A program made the position numbers and the translations under genes. Of a stretch of DNA of 64,000 nt, positions 52,958-62,733 are shown in pieces (the stretch's first letter is position 1; each line of letters opens with the position of its first letter). The notes below the pieces were generated by a model. That model saw nothing but the letters and a program-made list of their open reading frames with translations. It did no database searches and was not told where the DNA came from. This DNA is from Bryobacterales bacterium F-183 (GTDB lineage: Bacteria > Acidobacteriota > Terriglobia > Bryobacterales > Bryobacteraceae): positions 5,602,137 to 5,666,136 of the forward strand of contig AP025252.1 in NCBI GenBank assembly GCA_016865505.2, read 5' to 3'.

Positions 52958-54332
52958 CCGTCGCGAATGGCTGTGTCGCGCTGCCAACGGGTTTGGCGGG
53001 CTGGCTTTGGCCAACATGATGGCGGCACAAGCCGCGACACGGCCGTCGCACTATCCTGCCAAGGCCAAGTCCGTGATCTTTCTGTTTATGGACGGCGGAC
53101 CATCGCAGATGGATACGTTTGACCCTAAGCCTCGGCTGACGGCGGAGAGCGGTAAGGCGCTGCCGTTTAAGCCTCCGACGACGGTATTCAACATCAGCGA
53201 CAAGATCTTTGGGTCGCCATTTGCCTTCAAACAGTACGGGCAGAGTGGCGCGGCGGTGAGTGAACTGTTTCCGAATGTCGCCGAGTGCGTGGATGATCTG
53301 TGCATCATCCGGTCTATGGTGGCGGACCATTCGGAGCATACGGCGGCGAATTACTTTATCCATTCGGGGTCGGGATTTCAGGGGCGGCCGTCGATGGGCG
53401 CCTGGATCAACTACGGGCTCGGTTCGGTGTCCGACAACCTGCCCGGGTTTATCGTGCTCGAGAACGGGCTGATTCCGCCTGGAGGCTTGGACTGTTTTGC
53501 GGCGGGGTTCCTGCCGGCGAGCTATCAGGGGACGGTGTTCAAACGAGGCGCGCATCCGGTGGCGGATCTGGAGCCTCGCGTACCGGCGGGCAAGCAGCGG
53601 GCAAAGCTAGACCTGATCGGCAAGCTGAACCGTGGGGTGCTCGACCGGTTTGGACAAGTCAGCGAGATCGAGGCGACGATTTCGAACTATGAGCTGGCGT
53701 TCCGGATGCAGAGCGAGGTTCCGGGGTTGCTGGACATTTCGAACGAGTCTGAGGCGACGCGGAAGCTGTACGGGATCGATGAGAAGGTCACCGAGGACTT
53801 TGGAAGGTCCTGTTTGACGGCGCGGCGGCTGGTGGAGAAAGGTGTGCGGTTCATCGAGCTGTTGACGCCGGCGCATCGGGATCTGGACCGTTGGGATCAG
53901 CATTCGGACCTGGCGAATGGGCATCGGCTGAATGCAGTGTCGACGGATAGGCCGATTGCCGGTCTGCTGAAGGATCTGAAGGCGCGCGGGCTGCTGGATT
54001 CGACCTTAGTGATCTGGGGTGGCGAGTTCGGGCGTACGCCGTGCGCGCAGATGCCGGACGGCAACTACGTGACCAAGATCGGGCGGGATCACAACCCGTT
54101 TGGGTTCACCATGTGGATGGCGGGCGGCGGTGTGAAGCCCGGGATGGTGTACGGCGCGACGGACGATTACGGGTACTATGCCGTTGAAAACAAAGTCCAT
54201 ATGCATGACTTGCACGCGACGATCCTGCATTTGCTGGGGATGGATCACACACGGCTGACGTACCGCTATTCCGGCAGGGATATGCGGCTGACAGACGTGT
54301 TCGGCAATGTTGTAAGGGATATCCTTACCTAG
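52947..54332 (+). CDS. DUF1501 family protein (sulfatase-like fold)
   Basis: A 461-residue protein. The N-terminus has SRREWLCRAANGFGGLAL, a Tat-type twin-arginine start, then KSVIFLFMDGGPSQMDTFDPKP, WGGEFGRTP, and GGGVKPGMVYGATDDYG: the DUF1501 pattern, related to alkaline phosphatase/sulfatase folds. The ATG at 52947 fits the Tat signal and lies inside the end of the PSD1 gene, with GCGGAG as ribosome-binding site. PSD1 and DUF1501 proteins occur as pairs across genomes and probably act on the same substrate. Confidence 0.92.
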   Translation: MYSSRREWLCRAANGFGGLALANMMAAQAATRPSHYPAKAKSVIFLFMDGGPSQMDTFDPKPRLTAESGKALPFKPPTTVFNISDKIFGSPFAFKQYGQSGAAVSELFPNVAECVDDLCIIRSMVADHSEHTAANYFIHSGSGFQGRPSMGAWINYGLGSVSDNLPGFIVLENGLIPPGGLDCFAAGFLPASYQGTVFKRGAHPVADLEPRVPAGKQRAKLDLIGKLNRGVLDRFGQVSEIEATISNYELAFRMQSEVPGLLDISNESEATRKLYGIDEKVTEDFGRSCLTARRLVEKGVRFIELLTPAHRDLDRWDQHSDLANGHRLNAVSTDRPIAGLLKDLKARGLLDSTLVIWGGEFGRTPCAQMPDGNYVTKIGRDHNPFGFTMWMAGGGVKPGMVYGATDDYGYYAVENKVHMHDLHATILHLLGMDHTRLTYRYSGRDMRLTDVFGNVVRDILT

Positions 54333-54380
54333 TACCTAAAGACTGGTCATCTACTCGACGATTACTTCGGGTGGATCGGT

Positions 54381-55046
54381 ATGTCTTCGTTCTTCTATAC
54401 CTCAGTAGGACCGGAGTTTTTCAACAAGCGCCTTTCGGAAGCTTTTGAATTCAACTTTCCCGACCTGGCGAAGAACCGGGAGGGCGAACTGGCCCCGTCG
54501 CAGTTGGACAAGCTCATTTGGACGGCGGTGCTGCCGCTGATGCGCACGATTGTCGGCTGCATGCTGTTGCTTGGCGCGTATGTGGGCTTGGCGAAGTACA
54601 TTGGCCAGGGTACATGGGTGCAGGTAGTGCAGTTTCTGGTGCTGTTTACGATTGCCGCGGGGATGGTGAAGGCATCGATCAATATCGCGATGCTGATTGG
54701 GGATTTCACCAAAGGCAAGGTGGCGATGATTGAGGGTCGCATGGAACCGAGTTGGAACATGGACGGTCGCCGGGCGGTGAATCAGCGGGATACGGGGTCC
54801 AGGTCGGTGACGAAGTACCGGTTTGCGGTGGGTCCGGAGCGGTTCGATGTGCCTGAGTCGGCGTTTCGGATTCTGACGGATAACTTTGAGGCTGGGCTGC
54901 CGACGGTGCGGGTGTACTATACGCCGTCGAGCAAGCAGATCCTGTCGATTGAGGCGATTTCGATTGAGGAGCTAGCATTGCGACCGGAGCAGACCAAGAA
55001 GAAGACCAAGGTCACGTCGATTTGGAAGAGCAAGCTGGAGTCATAG
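54381..55046 (+). CDS. Two-helix membrane protein, unknown function
   Basis: A 221-residue protein with a soluble N-terminus, two membrane helices at about 55-78 and 83-105 (TIVGCMLLLGAYVGLAKYIG; VVQFLVLFTIAAGMVKASIN), and a soluble C-terminal domain with TKYRFAVGPERFDVPESAF. I recognise no family. The end of this gene and its downstream 40 bases are repeated at 56346-56472, so it once had a neighbouring copy or was copied in a rearrangement. Confidence 0.7.
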   Translation: MSSFFYTSVGPEFFNKRLSEAFEFNFPDLAKNREGELAPSQLDKLIWTAVLPLMRTIVGCMLLLGAYVGLAKYIGQGTWVQVVQFLVLFTIAAGMVKASINIAMLIGDFTKGKVAMIEGRMEPSWNMDGRRAVNQRDTGSRSVTKYRFAVGPERFDVPESAFRILTDNFEAGLPTVRVYYTPSSKQILSIEAISIEELALRPEQTKKKTKVTSIWKSKLES

Positions 55047-55087
55047 AAAGAGAAAGGGCCGGACATTGCTGACCAGCCCGCCTCCGT
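54960..55087 (+). repeat. 3'-end repeat, copy A
   Basis: The last 87 bases of the 54381 gene plus 41 downstream bases recur at 56346-56472. The last 68 bases match at 65 positions; the coding part before them has diverged. The shared downstream part can fold (GGGCCGG/CCAGCCC, imperfect) and may be a terminator or a dispersed element. Confidence 0.85.
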
Positions 55088-55133
55088 TAATGCAATACGT
55101 CGTGGAACAAGAGATCACTCAAGCCGAGCACAT

Positions 55134-55901
55134 TTACTTCTTATTCGCACTCCGATAGGCATCATCCTGAACCTGCAACTTGCCGGCAGGGGCTCCAGGG
55201 TAGCGGCGAGATCGCTCGATCATCACTGCAGATGGTTCACGTTCGACATACCCGGCAGGGATGGCGAAGTAAGTGGACGCTGGCTCCCCCCACGTTAGCT
55301 CCGTTGCGATGCGCTCGGTCATGACGACACTCTGACCGTTTGACTGCTGGGTAAACCGTTCCACTAGCGCGAGGCACCCGGCATCGGGAGCTACCCAGGC
55401 TTCGCGAATTGTGTTTCCGGGGTCCGGCAATGCGCGAACAACTTGATAGGCGGTGGTCCCGAGGATCTGTTTAGAGGGAGCATTTTGTGGCGGAGAACAA
55501 TCGTTTCTTTTCGCCAGAATCGCACGCATGTGCCCTTCCTCGAGTGGATATGTTGTCTTCGAAGCGGTGGGTGTGTCGACAGCAACACGAACTCGCGCAC
55601 TCATATCTCTTACGGTATAACGCTCTTCTATCGTTCCCGACACGGGGGACCATCCGCGGCGAAGTTCGCTTTCGGAACCGTCGGAGCGAATAGAAATAAC
55701 AAGTTGCTTCTCGAACGTCTTATCACCAGTTCCAATACGTTCATTGAAACGCACCGTAAGCGGAGTTGGTGGGCGGCTCGACGCTTGCGCCTTGAGCCGA
55801 AGTAGTAGAGCCTGTTCGCCCACGGCCATGGCAATTATTACCACAAGTGGTGTGCCGGCGGCGATGCATAGGAATCGCCGATCCAGTATTCTATTGAGCA
55901 T
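55134..55901 (-). CDS. Membrane-anchored protein of unknown function, partner of the Cys-rich peptide
   Basis: A 255-residue protein with one N-terminal membrane helix at about 12-32 (CIAAGTPLVVIIAMAVGEQA) and an extracytoplasmic part that shows ERYTVRDMSARVRVAVDTP, AYQVVRALP, and EREPSAVMIERSRRYPG. Two Cys (CSPP; GCLAL) may pair. It has an AAGGA ribosome-binding site. It lies 33 bases downstream of the Cys-rich peptide gene in the same direction, so it is likely in one transcript. The base composition looks lower in GC than its surroundings. No family recognised. Confidence 0.68.
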   Translation of the reverse strand: MLNRILDRRFLCIAAGTPLVVIIAMAVGEQALLLRLKAQASSRPPTPLTVRFNERIGTGDKTFEKQLVISIRSDGSESELRRGWSPVSGTIEERYTVRDMSARVRVAVDTPTASKTTYPLEEGHMRAILAKRNDCSPPQNAPSKQILGTTAYQVVRALPDPGNTIREAWVAPDAGCLALVERFTQQSNGQSVVMTERIATELTWGEPASTYFAIPAGYVEREPSAVMIERSRRYPGAPAGKLQVQDDAYRSANKK

Positions 55902-55934
55902 CTCCAGTCCTTTCTCAGAAACAAGTCTTACTAG

Positions 55935-56213
55935 CTATGCGCAGGTGAAATAGAAGCAACCAGGATAGACTTGGCAATAGTCTGCGCCAACACAGTAACT
56001 CTGATATCCATAACCGAAGCAGTAATCGTAGCAATAGTCAGTTTCACAAAGGTCCGATCCGCAGTTCACCGCCCCAATAGAGCAGAAGCCATATTGGAAG
56101 GAACCCAGGTTGTTAAATCCACCGCCGTTGGCACAATACTGCGCGCGGGCCGTTCCTGCGGCGACGGCAATTAAAGCAAAATACAAGGCAATCCAAACAG
56201 GAGCCTTATTCAT
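55935..56213 (-). CDS. Exported Cys/Tyr-rich small peptide
   Basis: A 92-residue precursor. Residues about 1-25 (MNKAPVWIALYFALIAVAAG, then TARA) are a signal peptide. The remaining 67 or so residues hold ten Cys and eleven Tyr, with Phe and Gly, no Lys or Arg, and a few Asp/Glu, so it is acidic and probably disulfide-rich. AAAGGAGAA ribosome-binding site is good. I know no family for it. A secreted disulfide-stabilised effector or a peptide substrate for modification are both possible readings. Confidence 0.68.
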   Translation of the reverse strand: MNKAPVWIALYFALIAVAAGTARAQYCANGGGFNNLGSFQYGFCSIGAVNCGSDLCETDYCYDYCFGYGYQSYCVGADYCQVYPGCFYFTCA

Positions 56214-56345
56214 CGTGGTGCGATTCTCCTTTCACATAAATAGTTGGCCTTTTTTTTTGCTTGTCAACACAAATTCCCTATGCCCTATCCGTCACACTGT
56301 TGGAGATGAAAGCAACACAATAGCCGGCGTCGCGCCAGTATGACG
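56214..56345 (-). promoter_or_regulatory. Promoter of the Cys-rich peptide operon
   Basis: On the minus strand TTGACA (56267-56262) is a consensus -35, followed by a nine-A tract and TATTTA (56242-56237) with a 19-base spacer, or CTATTT with 18. The ribosome-binding site AAAGGAGAA (56232-56224) precedes the ATG at 56213 by ten bases. The rest of this stretch shows nothing else I can support. Confidence 0.55.
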
Positions 56346-56472
56346 TCTATCGAGGAACTGGCGCTGCGTCTGGTGCCGACTAGCAAGAAGGCAAATGGAC
56401 ATGGATTTGGAAGAGTAAGCTCGAGTCATAGAAAGAGAAAGGGCCGGCCATTGCTGACCAGCCCGCCTCCGT
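56346..56472 (+). pseudogene. Frameshifted 3' remnant of the 54381-type gene, copy B
   Basis: The sequence encodes SIEELALR as in the intact gene at 54381, then loses one base relative to copy A, so the original ending WKSKLES appears only in another frame. The noncoding tail after the stop is nearly identical to copy A. Everything upstream of the C-terminal 28 residues is missing. The stretch 56473-56559 holds nothing recognised. Confidence 0.75.
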
Positions 56473-56559
56473 CTATGTATGAGATGTTCGCAGTTTTGCC
56501 GGTACGCCCCACGAGATGTTCATATGCGCACCGGGTTGTGAACTGTCGAATGGCACTTC

Positions 56560-56630
56560 CGAAAAACGAAAAGAGCGGGCAAAAATGGGAAGTAGAGTTT
56601 TCGATCCTGGCCCGTACTTTTCGCTTTTCG
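56560..56630. repeat. Long imperfect inverted repeat before the WG-repeat gene
   Basis: The 21-base arms at 56560-56580 and 56610-56630 match at 18 of 21 positions in inverted orientation, around a 29-base loop. The left arm begins CGAAAAACGAAAAG and the right ends CTTTTCGCTTTTCG. The right arm ends seven bases before the ATG at 56638, so it may act on translation or mark the end of a mobile segment. Confidence 0.65.
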
Positions 56631-56637
56631 TTCGCCG

Positions 56638-57504
56638 ATGAGTCTATCTTCGCCTAGTATTCGCCTCACGTCAAGAGGTATTTCGCTCTTTCTTGGGAGC
56701 GTACTTTCGACGCTTGGGTGTACGGCTGACTTGGCGATGCCGTGGTCGCCGTCAGCGGGGGAGGAAGCCCGGCTGTTGCGAGGCGCGATTGGGCCGTTCG
56801 CACGAGAGAAAGCGCCCGAGTCTCCGAAATCCGGCTACTTTGCGACGCGGCAGTACGAGGGCGGTTCCGCTCGGGTGGTGCGGAAGGGACCCTGCCAGTA
56901 CGCAAGCGAGCCAGAGAGCCGGCATCCCTGCGCGGTGCGCCACGCACGAGGGTCTCCGACTTGCCGGTGGAGCTTTATCGATCAGACTGGCAAGCCGCTG
57001 TTCGCTGGAGACTTTGATGAGGCGTACGGCTTTCACGAGGGGCTTGCTGCCGTGCGTCAGGATCGTGGCGGCAAGTGGGGGTTCGTGGATGCGCGCGGGC
57101 AGTTGGTGATCCCGGCTGTGTTTGACGAGGTGACTTCCTTTTCCGAGGGCTGGGCTTTGGTACGGTCTGCCACTTGGAGCGGCTATATCGACCGATCGGG
57201 CGCGCAACGGCTGAAGGCTAATTTCTATGCCTCCGAAAGCTATCACGAAGGGTTGGCGGTTCAGGCGCTGGGGAAGTCTGGCTATGTCTTTGTCGGGCGT
57301 GACGGGAAGCAGGCAGTACCGGGTGTGTTCGCCAAAGCGTCGGAGTTCCGAAAGGGCGTAGCGCATGTGCTGCTGCAGGATCTGCGGACGGTGGCGTACA
57401 TCAACCGCGCCGGTAAGCAGCTAACCAACATCATGCTACCAGCCGAGCGTGGCGCGTGGAATCGCTATGCGCTCGGGGTTCTGCGAGCGGATCGTGGGAA
57501 ATAG
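56638..57504 (+). CDS. WG-repeat lipoprotein
   Basis: A 288-residue predicted lipoprotein: signal ending LSTLGC with Cys28. The mature part has WG repeats at about 110-270 (WSFIDQTGKPLFAGDFDEA; WGFVDARGQLVIPAVFDEV; GYIDRSGAQ; GYVFVGRDGKQAVPGVF). WG repeats are binding modules of unknown specificity. No ribosome-binding site is evident, and a long inverted repeat ends seven bases before the start. The first copies of the repeat are interrupted by a Cys-containing stretch (CQYASEPESRHPCAVRHAR). Confidence 0.82.
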   Translation: MSLSSPSIRLTSRGISLFLGSVLSTLGCTADLAMPWSPSAGEEARLLRGAIGPFAREKAPESPKSGYFATRQYEGGSARVVRKGPCQYASEPESRHPCAVRHARGSPTCRWSFIDQTGKPLFAGDFDEAYGFHEGLAAVRQDRGGKWGFVDARGQLVIPAVFDEVTSFSEGWALVRSATWSGYIDRSGAQRLKANFYASESYHEGLAVQALGKSGYVFVGRDGKQAVPGVFAKASEFRKGVAHVLLQDLRTVAYINRAGKQLTNIMLPAERGAWNRYALGVLRADRGK

Positions 57505-57540
57505 AAAAGGCCACCGGACGTACCGGCGGCCTTTGTCTTT
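57505..57540. terminator. Strong bidirectional terminator of WG gene and nuo operon
   Basis: AAAGGCC-A-CCGG (57506-57517) pairs with CCGG-C-GGCCTTT (57523-57534) around a five-base loop; A and T runs flank the stem on both sides. It serves the WG gene and the convergent nuo operon. Confidence 0.85.
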
Positions 57541-57556
57541 GGGAACTGCGTGCTTG

Positions 57557-59023
57557 TTACTTGATGATGTTGGCGCTGCGATTGGCGAAGTCCAACACCA
57601 GAGAGGGCAGGATGCCCAACACCAGGGTGGCCAGCGCCGAACCGAAGAGCACAGCCTTGACGCCGAACGAGGCTTCCGGAGCGGACTCCGCTGCTTCGCC
57701 GGGTTCGTGCATCCACATCACGACGAGGATGCGCAGGTAGTAATACGCTGCCACCGCCGAGTTGAGCAGGCCGAGAACGGTGAGCCAGATGAGGTCACTT
57801 TCGAGCGCTGCCTTGAAGATGTAGAACTTGCCAAAGAAGCCCGCGGTGAGCGGTACGCCGATCAGGGACAGCATGTAGATGGTCATCATCGATGCGGTGA
57901 AGGGCTGCTTCTGGCCGAGACCCGCGAGGTCCGAGATGTTGACGAACTTCTCGTTGCGGCGCGAGTAATCGACGATGGCGGCGAAGGCTCCGACGTTCAT
58001 GAAGGCGTACGAGGCGAGGTAGAACATCACCGCCGCGGTACCGGCTTCTGAGTGCGCCACGATTGCCACCAGGACGTAGCCGGCGTGTGCGATGGAGCTG
58101 TAAGCGAGCATGCGCTTGATGTTGGTTTGCGTGAGCGCGGCGAAGTTGCCGACGATCATGGTGGCCAGCGCGACGATCCACAGGATCGGTTCCCAACGGT
58201 TGGCGATGGGGCCGAAGGCCGTGAGGAAGACTCGCGTAAAGACCGCGAAAGCAGCGGCCTTGGGTCCGGCGGACATGAAGGCGGAAACCGGTGCGGGAGC
58301 GCCCTGGTAGACGTCCGGCGCCCAGGCCTGGAACGGTACGGCAGAGACCTTGAAGGCGAAGCCGACCAGCATCAAGGCGGCGGCGGCGCCGACGGCTGGG
58401 AGCGGTACGGCAGGCAGGTTGTTCAACAGCGCCTGGCGGATGCCATCGATGTTGGTGGTGCCGGTGATGCCGTAGATCCAGGCCACGCCGTACAGCAGGA
58501 AGGCGGTGGCGAAGGAGCCGAGCAGGAAGTACTTCAGGGCCGATTCGTTGTTGCGCTTGTCGTCACGGAGGAAGCCCGCCATGATGTAGCTGGCGATGGA
58601 CGAGATTTCGATGCCGATGAAGACCATCATCAGCTCGTTCGAGACGCACAACAGCGACTGGCCGACCAGCGAGAACAGCAGCAGGCCGTAGTACTCGCCG
58701 ATTTGCGCGTCGTGGCGTTCCAGGTAGCTTTGCGATGACAGGACCGTCAACAAGCCGACGACCAGGACCAGGATTCGGAAGAAGGTGCCGAAGCCATCCA
58801 CAAACACCATGTCGTGGAAGGCGGGACCGGGGCTGCCCCCGGCCATAACGGCGGCGATCAGCGCGGCGACCAGAGTGGCTAGCGTCACGCCACCGGCGTT
58901 GGACTTTTGCCCTTCCTTGCGCAGAGCTTCGAGGAACATGATCAGCACACCGGCGAGGGTGAGGATCAGTTCCGGCAGTATGCGGAAGTATTCTTCCGTA
59001 GACGGCATGAAGTTAGTGGGCAT
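57557..59023 (-). CDS. nuoN: NADH-quinone oxidoreductase subunit N
   Basis: A 488-residue antiporter-like membrane subunit of respiratory complex I with about 14 helices, one of three proton-pumping modules with NuoL and NuoM. It shows LLFSLVGQSLLCVSNELMMVFIGIE (shortened; the conserved Glu in TM5), VGFAFKVSAVPFQAWAPDVYQGAP and the lysine-containing broken helices. Its start overlaps the nuoM stop by 11 bases. It is the last gene of the operon, ending at a strong terminator. Confidence 0.96.
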   Translation of the reverse strand: MPTNFMPSTEEYFRILPELILTLAGVLIMFLEALRKEGQKSNAGGVTLATLVAALIAAVMAGGSPGPAFHDMVFVDGFGTFFRILVLVVGLLTVLSSQSYLERHDAQIGEYYGLLLFSLVGQSLLCVSNELMMVFIGIEISSIASYIMAGFLRDDKRNNESALKYFLLGSFATAFLLYGVAWIYGITGTTNIDGIRQALLNNLPAVPLPAVGAAAALMLVGFAFKVSAVPFQAWAPDVYQGAPAPVSAFMSAGPKAAAFAVFTRVFLTAFGPIANRWEPILWIVALATMIVGNFAALTQTNIKRMLAYSSIAHAGYVLVAIVAHSEAGTAAVMFYLASYAFMNVGAFAAIVDYSRRNEKFVNISDLAGLGQKQPFTASMMTIYMLSLIGVPLTAGFFGKFYIFKAALESDLIWLTVLGLLNSAVAAYYYLRILVVMWMHEPGEAAESAPEASFGVKAVLFGSALATLVLGILPSLVLDFANRSANIIK

Positions 59024-60539
59024 TGGTCGCGGCCGCCTTGTGTTGTTCGGAGTTCCAGTCGGACTTGTGCGTATCCTTGCTCATTTCGAGGATCTTTGCG
59101 TTGCCGGAGGAGATGGCCGGCATGAAGGTTTGCGAGTAGACGCCGCCCCAGACCATGAGAACGATCATGGGCGCGATGGCGAGCCATTCGCGCGGCGTGA
59201 GGTCGGTGACGTGGTGCGCCACCGATTCGGGCGTCTTGCCGTAGAACACGCGCTGGACCATCCAGAGCATGTAAACGGCGGAGAAGATCACGCCGAGCGA
59301 GGCTCCGGCAGCCCAGGCGAAGTTGGCTTGCGCCGCGCCCTGCAGCACCAGGAACTCGCCGACGAAGTTGCAGAGCATCGGCAGGCCGACCGAGGCCAGC
59401 GTGGTGATTACGAACATCACGGTGAGGTTGGGGGCCGCGGTGGCGACGCCGCCAAAGTCCTTGATGAGCAGCGAGTGCTGGCGTTCGTAAAGCATGCCGA
59501 CGATCATGAAGAGCGCGCCGGTGGAGATACCGTGGGCGAGCATGACGTAGACGGCGCCGTCGAGACCCTGCTGGGTGAACGAGAAGATGCCGAGTACGAC
59601 AAAGCCCAAGTGGCTGACCGAGGAGTACGCCACCAGCTTTTTGATGTTTGGCTGGACCATCGCGACCAGAGCACCGTAGACGATGCCGATGATGGCGAGC
59701 ATGTTGATCCAGTAGGCATTCTCATGCGCCGCGCCAGGGAACAGCGGGAGGCAGAAGCGGACCAAGCCGTAGGTGCCCATTTTGAGCATCACGGAGGCCA
59801 GCATCACAGAGCCTGCGGTGGGCGCTTCCACGTGCGCATCGGGCAACCAGGTGTGCAGCGGGAAGAGCGGCACTTTGATCGCGAAGGCGAGGAAGAAGGC
59901 CAGGAACAGCAGCAACTCTTCCGTGTGCGTGAAGGTGAGGTTGTGGCTCTGGATGGCGCTCACGATCTGGACATAATCAAAGGTTTTTGCCTTGTTGAAG
60001 ATGTAGATCATGGCGGCCAGCATGAGCACGGAACCGACCAGCGTATAGAGGAAGAACTTGACGGCTGCGTAGATGCGGCGGTCATGCCCCCAGATGCCGA
60101 TCAGCATGTACATGGGCACCAGCGCGACTTCCCAGAACACGTAGAACAGGAAGAGGTCGAGGGCGATGAACACGCCAAGCATGCCGAATTCAAGCAGCAG
60201 CAGGAAGGCGAAGAACTCTTTGACGCGATGGTCGATGTACTTCCACGAGATGATGGCCGCGATGGGCGTCAGGAACGTGGCGAGGATCACCAGCCAGATG
60301 GAGAGTCCATCGATGCCGATGTGATAGCCGATTTTGGGAGTGGCGATCCACGGCGTGTTGGTTTCAAACTGGTAGACCTTGGGGTCGCTGAGCACGGGGC
60401 CGAGCAGGCCGAGTGACAGGATGAAGATCAGGATCGAAAGGCCGAGGGTGAACTTTTTGACGAGGTCCGCGCTGGGGAGCAGGAGCGCCACCAGGAACCC
60501 GATCAACGGCAGAAAGAGAATGATGTCGAGAAGGTTCAT
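59013..60539 (-). CDS. nuoM: NADH-quinone oxidoreductase subunit M
   Basis: A 508-residue antiporter-like subunit of complex I. The motifs LFYVFWEVALVPMYMLIGIWG (key Glu in TM5), AIKVPLFPLHTWLPDAHVEAPT and the long helical hairpins identify NuoM. The C-terminal ~30 residues (after AISSGNAKIL) are charged and outside the membrane. It lies 3 bases after nuoL and overlaps nuoN. Confidence 0.96.
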   Translation of the reverse strand: MNLLDIILFLPLIGFLVALLLPSADLVKKFTLGLSILIFILSLGLLGPVLSDPKVYQFETNTPWIATPKIGYHIGIDGLSIWLVILATFLTPIAAIISWKYIDHRVKEFFAFLLLLEFGMLGVFIALDLFLFYVFWEVALVPMYMLIGIWGHDRRIYAAVKFFLYTLVGSVLMLAAMIYIFNKAKTFDYVQIVSAIQSHNLTFTHTEELLLFLAFFLAFAIKVPLFPLHTWLPDAHVEAPTAGSVMLASVMLKMGTYGLVRFCLPLFPGAAHENAYWINMLAIIGIVYGALVAMVQPNIKKLVAYSSVSHLGFVVLGIFSFTQQGLDGAVYVMLAHGISTGALFMIVGMLYERQHSLLIKDFGGVATAAPNLTVMFVITTLASVGLPMLCNFVGEFLVLQGAAQANFAWAAGASLGVIFSAVYMLWMVQRVFYGKTPESVAHHVTDLTPREWLAIAPMIVLMVWGGVYSQTFMPAISSGNAKILEMSKDTHKSDWNSEQHKAAATNAH

Positions 60540-60542
60540 GGC

Positions 60543-62390
<1,848 letters not shown>

Positions 62391-62397
62391 CGTGTGT

Positions 62398-62730
62398 TTA
62401 CAGTTTCATCGAGTCGATGTCGTCGATCTCGAGCGTTTGCCGGTTCTTGAATACGGTGAGGATGATGGCGAGTCCGACAGCGGCTTCAGCGGCCGCAACG
62501 ACCATCACGAAGAAGGAGTAGATGTGCCCGTCGGCCTTGTTGAACTTGTAGGCGAAGGCGACGAAGCTGAGGTTCACGGCGTTGAGCATCAGCTCGATCG
62601 ACATGAACACGGTGATGATGTTCTTGCGATAGAGGAAGCCGGCGCCGCCGATGACAAACAGGATGGCGCTGAGGATCAGGTAGTACGTCACGGGTACGGC
62701 CGTGGGTACGCCGGGAGGAAGCGGCAACAT
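62398..62730 (-). CDS. nuoK: NADH-quinone oxidoreductase subunit K
   Basis: A 110-residue three-helix subunit of complex I. Glu46 (SIELMLNAVNL) and Glu82 (AAAEAAVGLAI) match the two essential membrane glutamates of NuoK. The N-terminal extension (MLPLPPGVPTAVPV) is slightly longer than usual. It sits 3 bases after nuoJ and 7 before nuoL. Confidence 0.96.
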   Translation of the reverse strand: MLPLPPGVPTAVPVTYYLILSAILFVIGGAGFLYRKNIITVFMSIELMLNAVNLSFVAFAYKFNKADGHIYSFFVMVVAAAEAAVGLAIILTVFKNRQTLEIDDIDSMKL

Positions 62731-62733
62731 CGT

